From NCBI RefSeq assembly GCF_001509835.1, contig NZ_JXTJ01000010.1, positions 1 to 64,000 on the forward strand: a stretch of DNA of 64,000 bases, given 5' to 3'. Position 1 is the stretch's first letter. Each line of letters starts with the position of its first letter. The stretch comes from Allobosea sp. WAO. Its GTDB lineage: Bacteria > Pseudomonadota > Alphaproteobacteria > Rhizobiales > Beijerinckiaceae. Shown here in pieces: positions 8,184 through 17,351 of the stretch. The notes beneath the pieces were generated by a model. That model worked only from the letters and a program-made list of their open reading frames with translations, searched no databases and was not told the origin of the DNA. Both the position numbers and the translations under genes were made by a program.

Positions 8184-9091
8184 CGCAGGATCGGCCTGAC
8201 GGCGGCCAGGTCGTTACGGATTGTGGTGGCGGCGACGCCGGCCTCACCCATCGCATGGCTGATTTGGTCCAACCCCACCACGACATCGCCCGCAGCGTAC
8301 AATCCCGGGACATTCGTCCGCTGATGGGCATCGACCCGGATGCATCCCTCGTCGGTCAAGGTGGCACCGAGCGATGCGGCCAGTTCCGAATGGATCTCGG
8401 AGCCGAGGGACGGGTAGACGGCATCGAATGCCATCCGTCGGTCACCGACAGCGAAGTGGATCCGGTTTGGACCGAGGGCGAACTCGCTCGGCCGTCCTCG
8501 AGCCAACCTGATGCCGACCTTGTTGATCCGGTCGGCATCCTGCTCGGTCAGTTCACCGTCTTGATCGAGGATCAGCGTGACCCGATCGGTGAAGGACCTC
8601 AGGAAGATGGCTTCGGTAACCGCGCGATCACCGCGGCCGATAACGGCTACGTTCTGGTCGGTCACTTCAAAGCCATCGCACACCGGGCAATAGCGCAGCC
8701 TGCCCGTGTGCAGTGCCTCGGCATGAAGGTCCTCGGCAATATCAGGTCGCCTGTTGGTCACTCCGGTTGCGAGAAGCACAGTTTTCGCAGGGCCTATCAA
8801 CTCACGACCGCGAGACACGAACCCGAGGGGACCTGTCACCAACTCGTCGACATGCCGCTCGAGCAGGCGGGCCCCGTATTTGAGCGCCTGTTCACGCATG
8901 CGCTTCAAAAGCTCCGCTCCGGCAATGCCGTCCGGAAAACCGGCGTGATTGTGGGTGCAGGGGATCTGTCGCGCGCGGCTGTTGCCATCGTCGGCCACGG
9001 CCACGGAAAGATGGAAGCGCGCCAGGTAGATCGCCGCAGTCAGCCCCGCAGGTCCGCCTCCGACGACCAGGGAATCAAGCACTTCGGGCAT
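8180..9091 (-). CDS. Thioredoxin-reductase-like NAD(P)/FAD oxidoreductase
   Basis: 303 residues from the ATG at 9091 (MPEVLDSLVVGGGPAGLTAA), preceded by AAAGGCGAG. FAD-binding GGGPAGLTAA is at residues 9-18, an ATG-type motif VLLATGVTNRRPD lies mid-protein, the dithiol is CPVC (RLRYCPVCDGFEV), and the C-terminal FAD motif is GLYAAGDVVVGLDQISHAMGEAG. It lacks the extended domains of AhpF. CPVC rather than CATC suggests a low-molecular thioredoxin-reductase-like enzyme or ferredoxin/bacillithiol-disulfide-type relative; partner is unknown. It lies 50 bp downstream of the DUF6766 gene on the same strand, possibly one transcript. Confidence 0.88.
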   Translation of the reverse strand: MPEVLDSLVVGGGPAGLTAAIYLARFHLSVAVADDGNSRARQIPCTHNHAGFPDGIAGAELLKRMREQALKYGARLLERHVDELVTGPLGFVSRGRELIGPAKTVLLATGVTNRRPDIAEDLHAEALHTGRLRYCPVCDGFEVTDQNVAVIGRGDRAVTEAIFLRSFTDRVTLILDQDGELTEQDADRINKVGIRLARGRPSEFALGPNRIHFAVGDRRMAFDAVYPSLGSEIHSELAASLGATLTDEGCIRVDAHQRTNVPGLYAAGDVVVGLDQISHAMGEAGVAATTIRNDLAAVRPILR

Positions 9092-9141
9092 CGCTCGCCT
9101 TTCACCGCGTGAAGTTCGCTCCCTGTCGGCCCTTCGCGTCT

Positions 9142-9774
9142 TCAGGCGCCGGTCTCGTCGTTGCCGGTCGCCACCGGTTTGGATTCGGGAGAGCCACGTT
9201 GTCGCAGGAAAATCGACAGGATGACCAGAAGTCCCGTCGAGAGGAATTCGGACTGCCAATTCTGGAAGGACTCGAACCAGAGCTGGGAATCACCCAGGTA
9301 TCCGTATGCCGACTGAGCCGCCCGGCCATGAAGCGCCGCCTCCTGATTGGCAGCGACCAGACTGAACCACCAGTGCAGCAGGAACGACGCAACGAACAGA
9401 ATGCCCAAGGTGATGCCGAGCGAACGTTCGTAGACCCAGGCCAGGACCGGATGACGGTCGCGCCAAGGAACTTCGTCTCCCTCGCGGTGGGGATCGTCCG
9501 GATCGCGCGACTCTGCCGAGCCGCGCTGGAAGAGCATTGCCGTCAGGACGACGTAGACCGCCATCTGAAGAAATTCGCTCTCCCAGTTCTCGAACAGGGC
9601 CGAAAGGAAGACGCCTCCGGAAAGGTAGGCGCTCAAGCCGATTGCAGTTTGACCATGGTCTCTGAGTTCTTGGTTCCGGGCTGCGTGACCGGTCAGGGCC
9701 ATGCCTGCCAGTGAAGCAAGGAACATCGCCGAGAGCGCCAACGTTAGGCTGTTGTCGCGCAGGAAGTGCCGCAT
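9142..9774 (-). CDS. DUF6766-family membrane protein
   Basis: 210 residues. There are two N-terminal membrane helices (LTLALSAMFLASLAGMAL and a second near ENWESEFLQMAVYVVLTAM), a charged linker, then two more (LGITLGILFVASFLLHWW and STGLLVILSIFL). The repeated F-x-N-W-x-S/E-E-F-L motif (ENWESEFL and QNWQSEFL) is a hallmark of the family, suggesting an internal duplication. Function is unknown. It is divergent from the SDR gene 135 bp away. Confidence 0.8.
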   Translation of the reverse strand: MRHFLRDNSLTLALSAMFLASLAGMALTGHAARNQELRDHGQTAIGLSAYLSGGVFLSALFENWESEFLQMAVYVVLTAMLFQRGSAESRDPDDPHREGDEVPWRDRHPVLAWVYERSLGITLGILFVASFLLHWWFSLVAANQEAALHGRAAQSAYGYLGDSQLWFESFQNWQSEFLSTGLLVILSIFLRQRGSPESKPVATGNDETGA

Positions 9775-9909
9775 CTGACGCCGCCCCAGTATTCATGGAT
9801 CCGGTTGGAGAACGCCGCCCGTGAATCCATGTTCCGCGTCGATGGACTTCCCGGAACTTCACGAGCGAGCTCCGGGTTGGGCTGCATTGGCCCAAGCACG
9901 GAGACTGCC

Positions 9910-11205
9910 GTGGATCGTATCGCCATCATCGGAGCTACGGGGCTGATCGGGAGCAGTATTGCGACCGCGCTAGCCACCCGCGGCAGCCGCGTCGTGGGCG
10001 TTGCCCGTCATATGGGGTGCGCCCCCCGACGCCACCCGGCGATTGAATGGACCGCTGCCGAACTGGGACGTACCGACAGGGGTGAATGGAAGATCCTGCT
10101 CAAGGACGTGACGGCAGTCGTGAACTGCGCAGGCGCTCTTCAAGATGGGCCGTCTGACGATCTCGAGCAGACCCATCGAACGGGGCTGGCCGACCTTGTC
10201 GCTGGATGCAGCGCAGCGGGGGTCAAACGTTTCGTCCATTTCTCCGCGATGGGCGTCGATCGAGCGACGCCGACGCGGTTCTCGGCGACGAAGCGGGCAG
10301 GTGACGATGTGCTTTCGGCCAGTGAGCTGGACTGGATCATTCTGCGTCCATCCGTCGTGCTTGGCCCGTCTGCTTATGGTGCCAGCGCGCTCATTCGCGG
10401 CCTGTCGAGCTTGCCGTATTTGCCCGTCATGCCGGATACGGGTGCGCTCAGACCGGTCGCACTCGAGGACGTCGTCGCGACGGTTGAGTTCTTCCTCCGG
10501 CCGGGCGCAGCGACACGGCTCGCGGTGGAACTCGCGGGGCCCGAGCGCTTCGAGTTCGTCGAACTCGTCCGGCTGTACCGTAGTTGGCTTGGCCTGCCGC
10601 GCGCGGTCGAGTTCGCCATACCGAGGTGGCTGGCAGCGCTTGCGTATCTTAGCGGCGATCTTGCAGGAAGACTGGGCTGGCGACCGCCGGTCCGCAGCAA
10701 TGCAAGGCAGGAAGTGGCAAGAGGTGCGATTGGGGACGATGCCGAGTGGAAGAGTATTACCGGCATCAAACCCAGACGCATCGGCCAGACCCTCGAAAGC
10801 CGACCCGCATCGGTCCAGGACCATTGGTTTGCCGCACTCTATCTGCTGAAGCCCGTCGTCATCGGCAGTCTCGCGATATTCTGGATCGGCTCCGGATTCG
10901 CCTCGCTTGGTCCGGGCCTGCCCACCGGCATGAGCTTGATGGGGCAGGGTGGCGTCGCCGAGCCATTGGCAAAGCTCGTCATCGTCGGCGGCGGCGTCGC
11001 GGATCTGTTGATCGGCATGGGAATCGCATTCAGGAAGTCCGCGCGCCTCGCGATGCTCGCCGGGATAGGTGTTTCCCTTGCCTACGCTCTTGCTGGGTCG
11101 GTGGTGACGCCGTGGCTCTGGATCGACCCGCTGGCACCGCTTCTGAAGATCGGACCGGTTATTGCGTTGATGTTGGTCGGCCTCGCCACCCTGAGGGATC
11201 GCTGA
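9910..11205 (+). CDS. SDR/NAD-epimerase-like oxidoreductase fused to a DoxX-like membrane domain
   Basis: 431 residues from GTG 9910 (CGGAG lies just upstream); an ATG further left at 9766 would add unrelated residues. Residues 1-290 form an atypical SDR with GATGLIGSSIA nucleotide-binding motif and a VKRFVHFSAMGVD active-site region. Residues 310-431 hold four membrane helices of DoxX type. Such SDR-DoxX fusions are known in rhizobia. The stop overlaps the DUF2269 gene (TGATG), so the two are translationally coupled. Confidence 0.87.
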   Translation: MDRIAIIGATGLIGSSIATALATRGSRVVGVARHMGCAPRRHPAIEWTAAELGRTDRGEWKILLKDVTAVVNCAGALQDGPSDDLEQTHRTGLADLVAGCSAAGVKRFVHFSAMGVDRATPTRFSATKRAGDDVLSASELDWIILRPSVVLGPSAYGASALIRGLSSLPYLPVMPDTGALRPVALEDVVATVEFFLRPGAATRLAVELAGPERFEFVELVRLYRSWLGLPRAVEFAIPRWLAALAYLSGDLAGRLGWRPPVRSNARQEVARGAIGDDAEWKSITGIKPRRIGQTLESRPASVQDHWFAALYLLKPVVIGSLAIFWIGSGFASLGPGLPTGMSLMGQGGVAEPLAKLVIVGGGVADLLIGMGIAFRKSARLAMLAGIGVSLAYALAGSVVTPWLWIDPLAPLLKIGPVIALMLVGLATLRDR

Positions 11206-11684
11206 TGACCTATCTGCTCCTCAAGTACCTTCATTTGCTCGGCGCGATCGTGCTGATTGGGACCGGGGCCGGGATCGCATTCTTCATGGTAATGGCCCAC
11301 TTCACCGGCAATGTGAGCAAGATCGCCGGTGTCGCCCAGATCGTCGTGACCGCTGATTTCGTGTTCACCGCCAGCGCGGTCATTGCCCAACCGATCACGG
11401 GGGTCCTCCTGGCCCGGGAGGCGGGTTATGACCTGTCAGAGGGCTGGATCGTGTTGTCGATCATCCTCTATTTCGTCATCGGAATTTTCTGGCTGCCCGT
11501 CGTGGTCATGCAGATGCGGATGCGCGATATCGCCGCGCGAGCCGAGCACGCAGGCACTGCATTGCCGCGGCGATATGACGTGCTGTTCTGGACTTGGTTC
11601 ATCTTCGGGTTTCCAGCCTTCGGCGCGATCCTGGCCATCCTGTGGCTCATGATAGCCAGGCCGTCGATCACTCTGTTCGCGTAG
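11205..11684 (+). CDS. DUF2269-family membrane protein
   Basis: 159 residues, start ATG overlapping the upstream TGA by one base. Four membrane helices are visible: LLLKYLHLLGAIVLIGTGAG, a second around FFMVMAHF, a third in VLSIILYFVIGIFWLPVVV and a C-terminal one. The N-terminal K-x-L-H-L-L motif and the short total length match DUF2269. It is usually found next to SDR-DoxX genes, as here. Function is unknown. Its end overlaps the tail of the opposing frameshifted gene by 17 bp. Confidence 0.85.
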   Translation: MTYLLLKYLHLLGAIVLIGTGAGIAFFMVMAHFTGNVSKIAGVAQIVVTADFVFTASAVIAQPITGVLLAREAGYDLSEGWIVLSIILYFVIGIFWLPVVVMQMRMRDIAARAEHAGTALPRRYDVLFWTWFIFGFPAFGAILAILWLMIARPSITLFA

Positions 11685-11965
11685 CCGCGTCGGTGTCCCA
11701 CGCTCGCCCGATCTCAACGACCAAGCTCTGGTAGTCCAGTTGCGCTTCTGCCTGGCGGAGCGCGTCCCTCAGAAACCGGATCCGAAACCGGGTCGCTTCG
11801 GCGTTCGCGGCGGGAAGATCGGTCGTCCGCTGCGAGGCGCCCCGTTCGGCTCCGTCGCGCCGCTTCGATCTCCGTAAGGTCGAGCGAACCCTTTCGCTTC
11901 ATTTCGCCAAACAGCGCGGCGACCGCGAGCATCAGGCCCTCGGGTTGCAGATTGGCGGAGTTCAT
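11668..11965 (-). pseudogene. Small acidic gene with a one-base frameshift
   Basis: From ATG 11965 (overlapping the upstream TGA as ATGA) the frame reads MNSANLQPEGLMLAVAALFG and continues to LTEIEA. The sensible continuation then lies in another frame, giving FLRDALRQAEAQLDYQSLVV and ending RTE at 11668. The whole is 298 nt, one base more than 99 codons, so a single insertion near 11850-11885 explains it. The restored protein would be about 98 residues with an amphipathic C-terminal helix. Could be a true pseudogene or a sequencing error. Confidence 0.5.
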
Positions 11966-12462
11966 CCATGACCCTCCGGACGGTCCTTCAGTCGCTTTTC
12001 GGTGCTGGTGGATCGAGAAAAGCTCGCGGTTCGCGAGCGTTCCAGTTCCCGCAAGCTAGCGGTCAACGCAGCCCCCCACACGAGATGCGCGATCAGCATC
12101 AGGCCGTTGCGACGGGCAGGGTGACGCGTTGCGGCCTTGAGACGCCGCGACGCGGGAATCCAACCGAGGTAGCTGGCGACCCAAACCGCGATTCCGTATG
12201 CGGCGCCTGCCGGGAGGTCCCTGCGTCGGCTGAACCCTCCGAAGAGAGCTCCGGCGGCGGCTCCATACAGAAAGTGGAAGACCAGCGTGGCTGTTGCCGT
12301 GCCGACCGCCAGAGATGGCAGGTCCTCGGCCAACTCACGGGGTGGAAGAGGGTATCGCTCCGACGAGGGGAGGGTCTGGTGAAGCCGTGACATCGTGGCC
12401 GTCATTGGCAGGGTGGCGACGAACCCCGCCAAGGCACCGAGGACCACTGTTCCCCGGCTCAT
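11962..12462 (-). CDS. Small polytopic membrane protein
   Basis: 166 residues from ATG 12462, which overlaps the previous gene's stop (ATGA). Membrane segments are visible at the N-terminus (VVLGALAGFVATLPMTATM), in the middle (TLVFHFLYGAAAGALFGG, then GIAVWVASYLGWIP), and near NGLMLIAHLVWGAALTASL. It resembles DUF1440/DUF6789-type inner-membrane proteins but I would not name the family firmly. It is the middle gene of a three-gene coupled run (12905 to 11668). Confidence 0.7.
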   Translation of the reverse strand: MSRGTVVLGALAGFVATLPMTATMSRLHQTLPSSERYPLPPRELAEDLPSLAVGTATATLVFHFLYGAAAGALFGGFSRRRDLPAGAAYGIAVWVASYLGWIPASRRLKAATRHPARRNGLMLIAHLVWGAALTASLRELERSRTASFSRSTSTEKRLKDRPEGHG

Positions 12463-12905
12463 CGGTTGGCCTTCCGCGCCGATGTTGCCCAGAGGGCGAG
12501 CGCCATCACGCCGTATGTCAAGGCGATCGAGCGCGGGGAGACAACCTTCTCCCATCCCGGCGTCAGGCGTTTGGGAACGACGACGTAATCGACGAAGGCA
12601 GCCAGGGCGGACACGCTGATGGCATCCACGGCAGCCGGGCGCCGAGGGCCGAGTTTCTGGAAGCCTTGGAAAATCGCTGCCCAGAAGATCGAGGCACCTT
12701 CGTGCGTCGCGAAACCGAGCAAGGTATGCTTGGCATCGACGTTTCGGGAGGCCGCCGCCTCATCGCCCCGAAACCAGTGTCCGGTCGCATTGGTCGGACG
12801 GACGGGATGTCGGCCCTCAGCCTTTGCTGCGAGCGCCAGTGCGATCGTTGAAGCGACACTCACCGCCGTGCCGGATAATGCGGCTCTTGCGAAGGTCTCA
12901 AGCAT
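12459..12905 (-). CDS. Small membrane protein, first gene of a coupled trio
   Basis: 148 residues from ATG 12905 preceded by GGAAGGTGCAG, a good ribosome site. It has a hydrophobic start (AALSGTAVSVASTIALALAA), a membrane-like middle segment (HEGASIFWAAIFQG) and a C-terminal pair (AVDAISVSALAAFVDYVVVP and ALTYGVMALALWATSA). The extension upstream to 13181 is only read-through of the VOC gene in another frame. Function unknown; the coupling to the next two genes suggests a membrane complex. Confidence 0.72.
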   Translation of the reverse strand: MLETFARAALSGTAVSVASTIALALAAKAEGRHPVRPTNATGHWFRGDEAAASRNVDAKHTLLGFATHEGASIFWAAIFQGFQKLGPRRPAAVDAISVSALAAFVDYVVVPKRLTPGWEKVVSPRSIALTYGVMALALWATSARKANR

Positions 12906-12921
12906 CTGCACCTTCCTTTTT

Positions 12922-13299
12922 TCATTTCCCGTGATGCGTGACGGCCTCGATCTTGTTGCCGTCTGGGTCGAGAACGAAGGCGCCGTAGTAGTGAGGGTCG
13001 TATTCGGGCCGCAACCCCGGAGCTCCCGCATCCGTTCCGCCGTGCTGCAAGGCGACCCGATGGAACGCGTCGACCATTTCCCGCCCTCCGGCGTCGAAGG
13101 CGATGTGGACGCCGTTACCAGCGGAAGCCGGTTTGCTGTCCACGGGGGTTTCGATACTGAATATGATTGTCGACACTCCATAGTCGGCGGATTCGTCGGA
13201 TGCTTTGAGGAGACGCAGTCCGAGGACTTCCATCACCGCGTCGTAGAAGCGCCTGCTTCGCTCGACGTCTTTCGTTCCGACCGAGACGTGGTGGATCAT
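12922..13299 (-). CDS. VOC-family (glyoxalase/bleomycin-resistance fold) protein
   Basis: 125 residues. Starts with MIHHVSVGTKDVERSRRFYD, the beta-alpha-beta metal-side entry of VOC proteins, and ends with the strand FVLDPDGNKIEAVTHH, where the Glu is the usual metal ligand. One VOC module only, so a dimer would be needed. The ATG overlaps the stop of the FAD/Rieske gene (ATGA), indicating co-translation; an oxidised or electrophilic small substrate is plausible but unproven. Confidence 0.9.
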   Translation of the reverse strand: MIHHVSVGTKDVERSRRFYDAVMEVLGLRLLKASDESADYGVSTIIFSIETPVDSKPASAGNGVHIAFDAGGREMVDAFHRVALQHGGTDAGAPGLRPEYDPHYYGAFVLDPDGNKIEAVTHHGK

Positions 13300-14840
13300 C
13301 GGCCTTCTCCGGAATCCGTCGCTTCGACATCAGTGAGTGGACCGATTGCCGGAGCGTTGAGAACAGTCCCGTCCGGCGCGAAATGAGATCCATGGCATGG
13401 GCAGTCCCAACACATCTCGAACGAGTTCCAGTGGAGATGACAGCCGAGGTGAGTGCAGGCGGCTGACTTCTCGATGACGTCGCCGTCCTCGGTCCGGAAG
13501 GCCGCGACCTTGCTGAGCCCGCGCCTGATGATTGCGCCCTGGCCAGCTTCCAGTTCATCGATCGAGGCAAGTTCTCCGGGAGCGAGATATTCGGCGAAGT
13601 TCTTCACAGCCGTGATGTTCTCGCTGACATAGGTCGTCGCAGCCTTCAGCGGCTTCCGGTCGGGATCGTAGACCGCGATGTATTCGTTCTCCTGTCCAAG
13701 GATGAGATCGGGGATCAGCAAGCTGGCCACAATGCCGTGGGTGATGCCTTGCCCCGAATCCCCGGTGGAGACGAGAACGCGTTCGCTGCCCGACACGCGC
13801 CCGATGAAGCCGCAATAATCGAGCGTATCCATGACTTGACCCGACCAGCGATAGCGTTCTGGGCCGAGCTCCGGGACAAGCGTCTTGATCCAGGAGGTGA
13901 GGGCAGCGAACCGAGCATGAGCATCGTCGGCCTCGCCCGTCTTATGGTCCTCGCCCCCGACGATAAGGATGTCCTTGCCGTCGTCACCGGATGTCAACCG
14001 GACATAGTGATAGGGCTCCTCCGTGTCCCAGTAGAGCGCGTCATCGAACGTCCCGGTCTCGATTTCAAACCCCATCGCGTAGGTGCGATACGGCGCCTGC
14101 TTTGTGTGCAGGGCAACGAGATCGTGGATCGGGGAATTCGTCGCGATAACGGCGTGGCCGGCGGTAACCGTGTGGCCGGACACCAATTTCAGCTCGACCC
14201 TGTCGTTCTCCTCCTTCACCTCCACGACGGCGGTGTTGGCGTGCAGACGCGCGCCTTTGTCCGTCAGTGCCGTAGCCACGCCCCGCAGATACTTCAGCGG
14301 ATGGAAGGTCGCTTGAGCGGGGTAGCGTAGGTACGAGCGATCCTCCAGCGTTCGCAGCGGCAGACCCTTTCCGCGCTTGACGGTGACGCCGATGTCCTTT
14401 GCCGCCGAGACCTCGTCATCCAACACGCTCTCTTCGCTCTCGGGATCCAGGAACAGGATTCCATCGAGACGGCGGAATTCGCAGTCGATTTCCAGCTCCG
14501 CTTGAATGGCCTCAATTCGGTCGACGGCCGCGCTTTGACTCATCTGGAACGCCTTCGCCAGATCCTGCCCCCGCATCGACAACAACTCGCTGAGCGAGTC
14601 ATCACAGATGGGCGCAAGATGGGCGGTCGTGCGCGCGGTCATTCCGCCGGCGATCTCACCACGGTCGAGCACCACCACGGAAAGGCCGCGCAAGACCAGC
14701 TCGTAGGCGATGGACAAGCCAGCGATTCCGGCACCCACCACGGCAACGTCTGTGGAATGATCTTCCTCGAGGGGCGCAGCTTCCGGAGCCACCTCGACAT
14801 GCATCCAGACCGACCGACTGCGTTCCCGTTTCGCGTTCAT
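13296..14840 (-). CDS. FAD-dependent oxidoreductase with C-terminal Rieske [2Fe-2S] domain
   Basis: 514 residues. A DAO-type FAD domain spans about 25-400 (VAVVGAGIAGLSIAYEL, then RTTAHLAPICDD), with the FAD C-terminal motif VSTGDSGQGITHG. A Rieske domain occupies about 420-505 with CTHLGC and CPCHGSHF, giving the two Cys and two His cluster ligands. This fusion class includes YhfW-like proteins. The 5' end is separated by 92 bp from the convergent-side ROK gene. It heads a coupled pair with the VOC protein. Confidence 0.92.
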   Translation of the reverse strand: MNAKRERSRSVWMHVEVAPEAAPLEEDHSTDVAVVGAGIAGLSIAYELVLRGLSVVVLDRGEIAGGMTARTTAHLAPICDDSLSELLSMRGQDLAKAFQMSQSAAVDRIEAIQAELEIDCEFRRLDGILFLDPESEESVLDDEVSAAKDIGVTVKRGKGLPLRTLEDRSYLRYPAQATFHPLKYLRGVATALTDKGARLHANTAVVEVKEENDRVELKLVSGHTVTAGHAVIATNSPIHDLVALHTKQAPYRTYAMGFEIETGTFDDALYWDTEEPYHYVRLTSGDDGKDILIVGGEDHKTGEADDAHARFAALTSWIKTLVPELGPERYRWSGQVMDTLDYCGFIGRVSGSERVLVSTGDSGQGITHGIVASLLIPDLILGQENEYIAVYDPDRKPLKAATTYVSENITAVKNFAEYLAPGELASIDELEAGQGAIIRRGLSKVAAFRTEDGDVIEKSAACTHLGCHLHWNSFEMCWDCPCHGSHFAPDGTVLNAPAIGPLTDVEATDSGEGR

Positions 14841-14932
14841 GGCAGACCTCCCTGGTCTGCCTCAAACGTCTCCCTGCAAATTAAGTTCGAACCGTTCTGA
14901 AGTTGATGAGCGAGAAGGGTGAAGCCTTCCGT

Positions 14933-16003
14933 TCAAGCTGATTTTTTCCCCTGCACCCTGTTTTCGAAGCTGGCGTTCCCGAGCCCGGTCCCGATTGTGA
15001 GAACGCCCCAATGCTGGACCTCCTGCATGAAGGGCATTTCGCTGAGGCCCTGGATCACGGCATCGTTGTGCATCGTCACCATGGTCTCATGCTTCCCGAT
15101 CATCGGGACGGTCTCCCTCACGCTGTCGATCAGATTGAAGCGACTGCTTTCCCAGTTTCCCGGGAGATTCTGGGCGCCGCGATCGATGGTGCCATCCGGT
15201 TGAATGATACCCGGGCACCCGATGCCGATGAACGGCGCCACCCTTAATCCAGCACGCTCCGCGGCCTTGATCTGGCTGCGGATCATCTCACCCATCCGCT
15301 CCACCGCACGATCACGATCCGTGGTTTCGTCGGCATGGCGCCAGAGTTCGAACCCGAACACTTTCGCCTTGCTCAGATCCGACGCCTTGGCCTGGCGCAG
15401 TTCCACGATGCCTGCCCGGATGTTGGAGCCGCCGATGTCGACGGCAACCAGACTATCGAACGCCTCGAACATCCACTTCGGGGCGATGTGTGCGTTTCCG
15501 ATGAGACCCGCTTCATCGGGATGATGCCTTATTGGTTGTAGTTCGATAGCCTGGCTTTGCGTGCGCAGGATGATGCCGGCTCTTGCTATCGCTAGTTCCC
15601 CGACGCGGCTTTGCCGAAACCCGCCTCCCACAATGACCCGTTCTATCTGCGACCAAGCCTTGCAGCGGCAAAATCGGCGAACGACCGTCGCCAGGGATTC
15701 CGCGTATCGCTCGACGGCCGTGTGGACTACCGCAGCCTCCTGAGGGTCGCCTTCGGCGAGCAGAGCGTCCAAATCCTTCTTCTTGAGGTCTTCGCTGGGT
15801 ACTTCGAGCGGATCGTCGCCGTTCTCGCGCAACACCTCGCGCACGTCCTCCAGATGCTCGAAGATCGCCGCTCGCCTCGCCTTGTCGCCAACAAAACCGT
15901 CCTCATCGCGAGCTTCAAGATTATAGCTCGTCACCAGGACGGAGGGCAGTTGCGACGCGCCATGAGGTCCGTCGCCGGGTTTCGATTTCGCGTTCTTTGC
16001 CAT
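14933..16003 (-). CDS. ROK-family protein (sugar-kinase fold)
   Basis: 356 residues. The first 190 residues are a charged extension not typical of ROK kinases (KKKDLDALLAEGD region). The ASKHA phosphate-1 motif LVAVDIGGSNIRAGIVEL appears at about residue 187, followed by FIGIGCPGIIQPDG and a C-terminal GVLTIGTGLGNASFENR glycine loop. The standard ROK zinc cysteines are not obvious, so kinase activity is uncertain. Before the ROK core a second glycine-rich stretch (VIVGGGFRQSRVG) suggests the N-terminal half may itself derive from an ASKHA lobe, permuted relative to standard ROK proteins. Confidence 0.75.
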   Translation of the reverse strand: MAKNAKSKPGDGPHGASQLPSVLVTSYNLEARDEDGFVGDKARRAAIFEHLEDVREVLRENGDDPLEVPSEDLKKKDLDALLAEGDPQEAAVVHTAVERYAESLATVVRRFCRCKAWSQIERVIVGGGFRQSRVGELAIARAGIILRTQSQAIELQPIRHHPDEAGLIGNAHIAPKWMFEAFDSLVAVDIGGSNIRAGIVELRQAKASDLSKAKVFGFELWRHADETTDRDRAVERMGEMIRSQIKAAERAGLRVAPFIGIGCPGIIQPDGTIDRGAQNLPGNWESSRFNLIDSVRETVPMIGKHETMVTMHNDAVIQGLSEMPFMQEVQHWGVLTIGTGLGNASFENRVQGKKSA

Positions 16004-16167
16004 GGGAATCTCGTGGCTGCGAGATACTCAACCGAGCCGAAGCGTCCAGGTTCCAGCCATTCGAAAGGCGTGGCCCCTTCCTAATCCTGGCTCGCGTCTT
16101 GGCGTTTGAAGCATGTAGACCGGTTGAGAGAACTGCCGAGCTTCGTGCCGGGCGCGTAGGGCGTTTC

Positions 16168-17049
16168 TCAGGACGGCAGATATCCATTCCTGCTGCCTCG
16201 GAAGAAGTCATCGAGGGCCTGAGCCAGCTCTGCGGGGGCTTCCTCCGCCATATGATGTCCGCTCGAGATCGAGGCGCCCCGAACATCGTCAGCCCACCTT
16301 TTCCAGACTGCCACGACGTCGCCGTAGAGGTCCGGCAGATCGTCCCGCTCCGACCAGAGAGCCAGCATCGGACACCGAATCCGACGACCCTGCGCACGGT
16401 CCTCGCGATCATGCTGCGCATCGACGCTCAGGCCCGCGCGGTAATCCTCGATCATCGTGTGGATCGTGACCGGGTCCGAGATGGCGCGGATGAAATCAGC
16501 GAAGTTCTCCTCGCCCATGGCTTCAGGTGAACCTCCGTACCAAGCCAACGGATCGGCGCCGATAGCGCGCTCTGGCTTCGCCGGTTGAGCATAAAAAAAC
16601 CAGTGCCACCAGCGCCGGGCAAAATCCGCGCGACAATGGTCGAGCGCCTCTAGGATCGGAACGCCGTCGAGTACCGCTAGCCTTTGGATTCGTTCCGGGT
16701 GATCCATGGCCATCCGGAATGCGACGTAGGAGCCTCTGTCATGGCCGGCGACGCCGAACGTGTCATGTCCCAGGCTGCGCATCATCTCGACCAGAGCCTG
16801 AGCCTTCGCCCGCTTTGACGAGTTCGCGTGATCGGGCCGGTCAATTGGTTTGAACGATCCTCCGAATCCCGGCAGATCCGGACAGACGACCGTATATCCG
16901 GTCCGGAGCACTCCGGCGACTTCATGCCAAGTTGTGTGGGTACGAGGATGCCCGTGAAGGAGTAAGAGGGGCGGGCCGCTTCCGCCCACGCGGAAGCGGA
17001 TCCTTCCATCGGTCGTCTCCACAGTTTCAAGGGTGAAGCCTTCAAACAT
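16168..17049 (-). CDS. Alpha/beta hydrolase of the haloacetate/fluoroacetate dehalogenase type
   Basis: 293 residues. Cap and core align with fluoroacetate dehalogenases: LLLHGHPRTHTTWHEV oxyanion region, nucleophile turn GHDRGS with Asp104 and Arg105, halide-site pair His149-Trp150 (WWHWFF), Tyr203 (EDYRAG) and a C-terminal SGHHMAEEAP histidine. The second substrate-carboxylate arginine of characterised fluoroacetate enzymes (four residues after the Asp) is Tyr108 here, so the substrate probably differs. It stands alone, with a 300-bp gap upstream. Confidence 0.85.
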   Translation of the reverse strand: MFEGFTLETVETTDGRIRFRVGGSGPPLLLLHGHPRTHTTWHEVAGVLRTGYTVVCPDLPGFGGSFKPIDRPDHANSSKRAKAQALVEMMRSLGHDTFGVAGHDRGSYVAFRMAMDHPERIQRLAVLDGVPILEALDHCRADFARRWWHWFFYAQPAKPERAIGADPLAWYGGSPEAMGEENFADFIRAISDPVTIHTMIEDYRAGLSVDAQHDREDRAQGRRIRCPMLALWSERDDLPDLYGDVVAVWKRWADDVRGASISSGHHMAEEAPAELAQALDDFFRGSRNGYLPS

Positions 17050-17351
17050 AGGAAGCGCCCTCCATATCGTTGCGACCCTGGCTCAGCCGTCTGGCAAAAC
17101 CCACTTAGACCTCGATAGAACGGGCGAAAATGCGGCATTAGGTAGTACAACCACCAGATTTGATCGCGCTTGTTTGATCGGTCTGCTTCCCGCTTTCGGA
17201 CGTTTCAGTACGACGGCTGGTGGCCACTTTACGCGCTGAGATTGCGCGGTTCAGGCAGCTCAAAGCCCAGTGGCGAGGGGGAACCAATTTTTGGATGCAC
17301 CGTTCTCCCCGAGCATGGGCCTTCAGGCTTGGCCCGCTTGGGAGGAACGCT
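17050..17351. other. Intergenic region between divergent genes
   Basis: No convincing gene. It must hold the promoters of the dehalogenase-like gene (leftward) and of the PepSY-like gene (rightward); CTTGGGAGGAACGCT directly before 17352 is a strong ribosome site for the latter. No clear dyad or repeat was noticed. Confidence 0.4.

Noticed and set aside
12459..13181. Long start for the membrane protein at 12905
   Set aside because: The extension reads the VOC gene in a shifted frame; the ribosome site is before ATG 12905.
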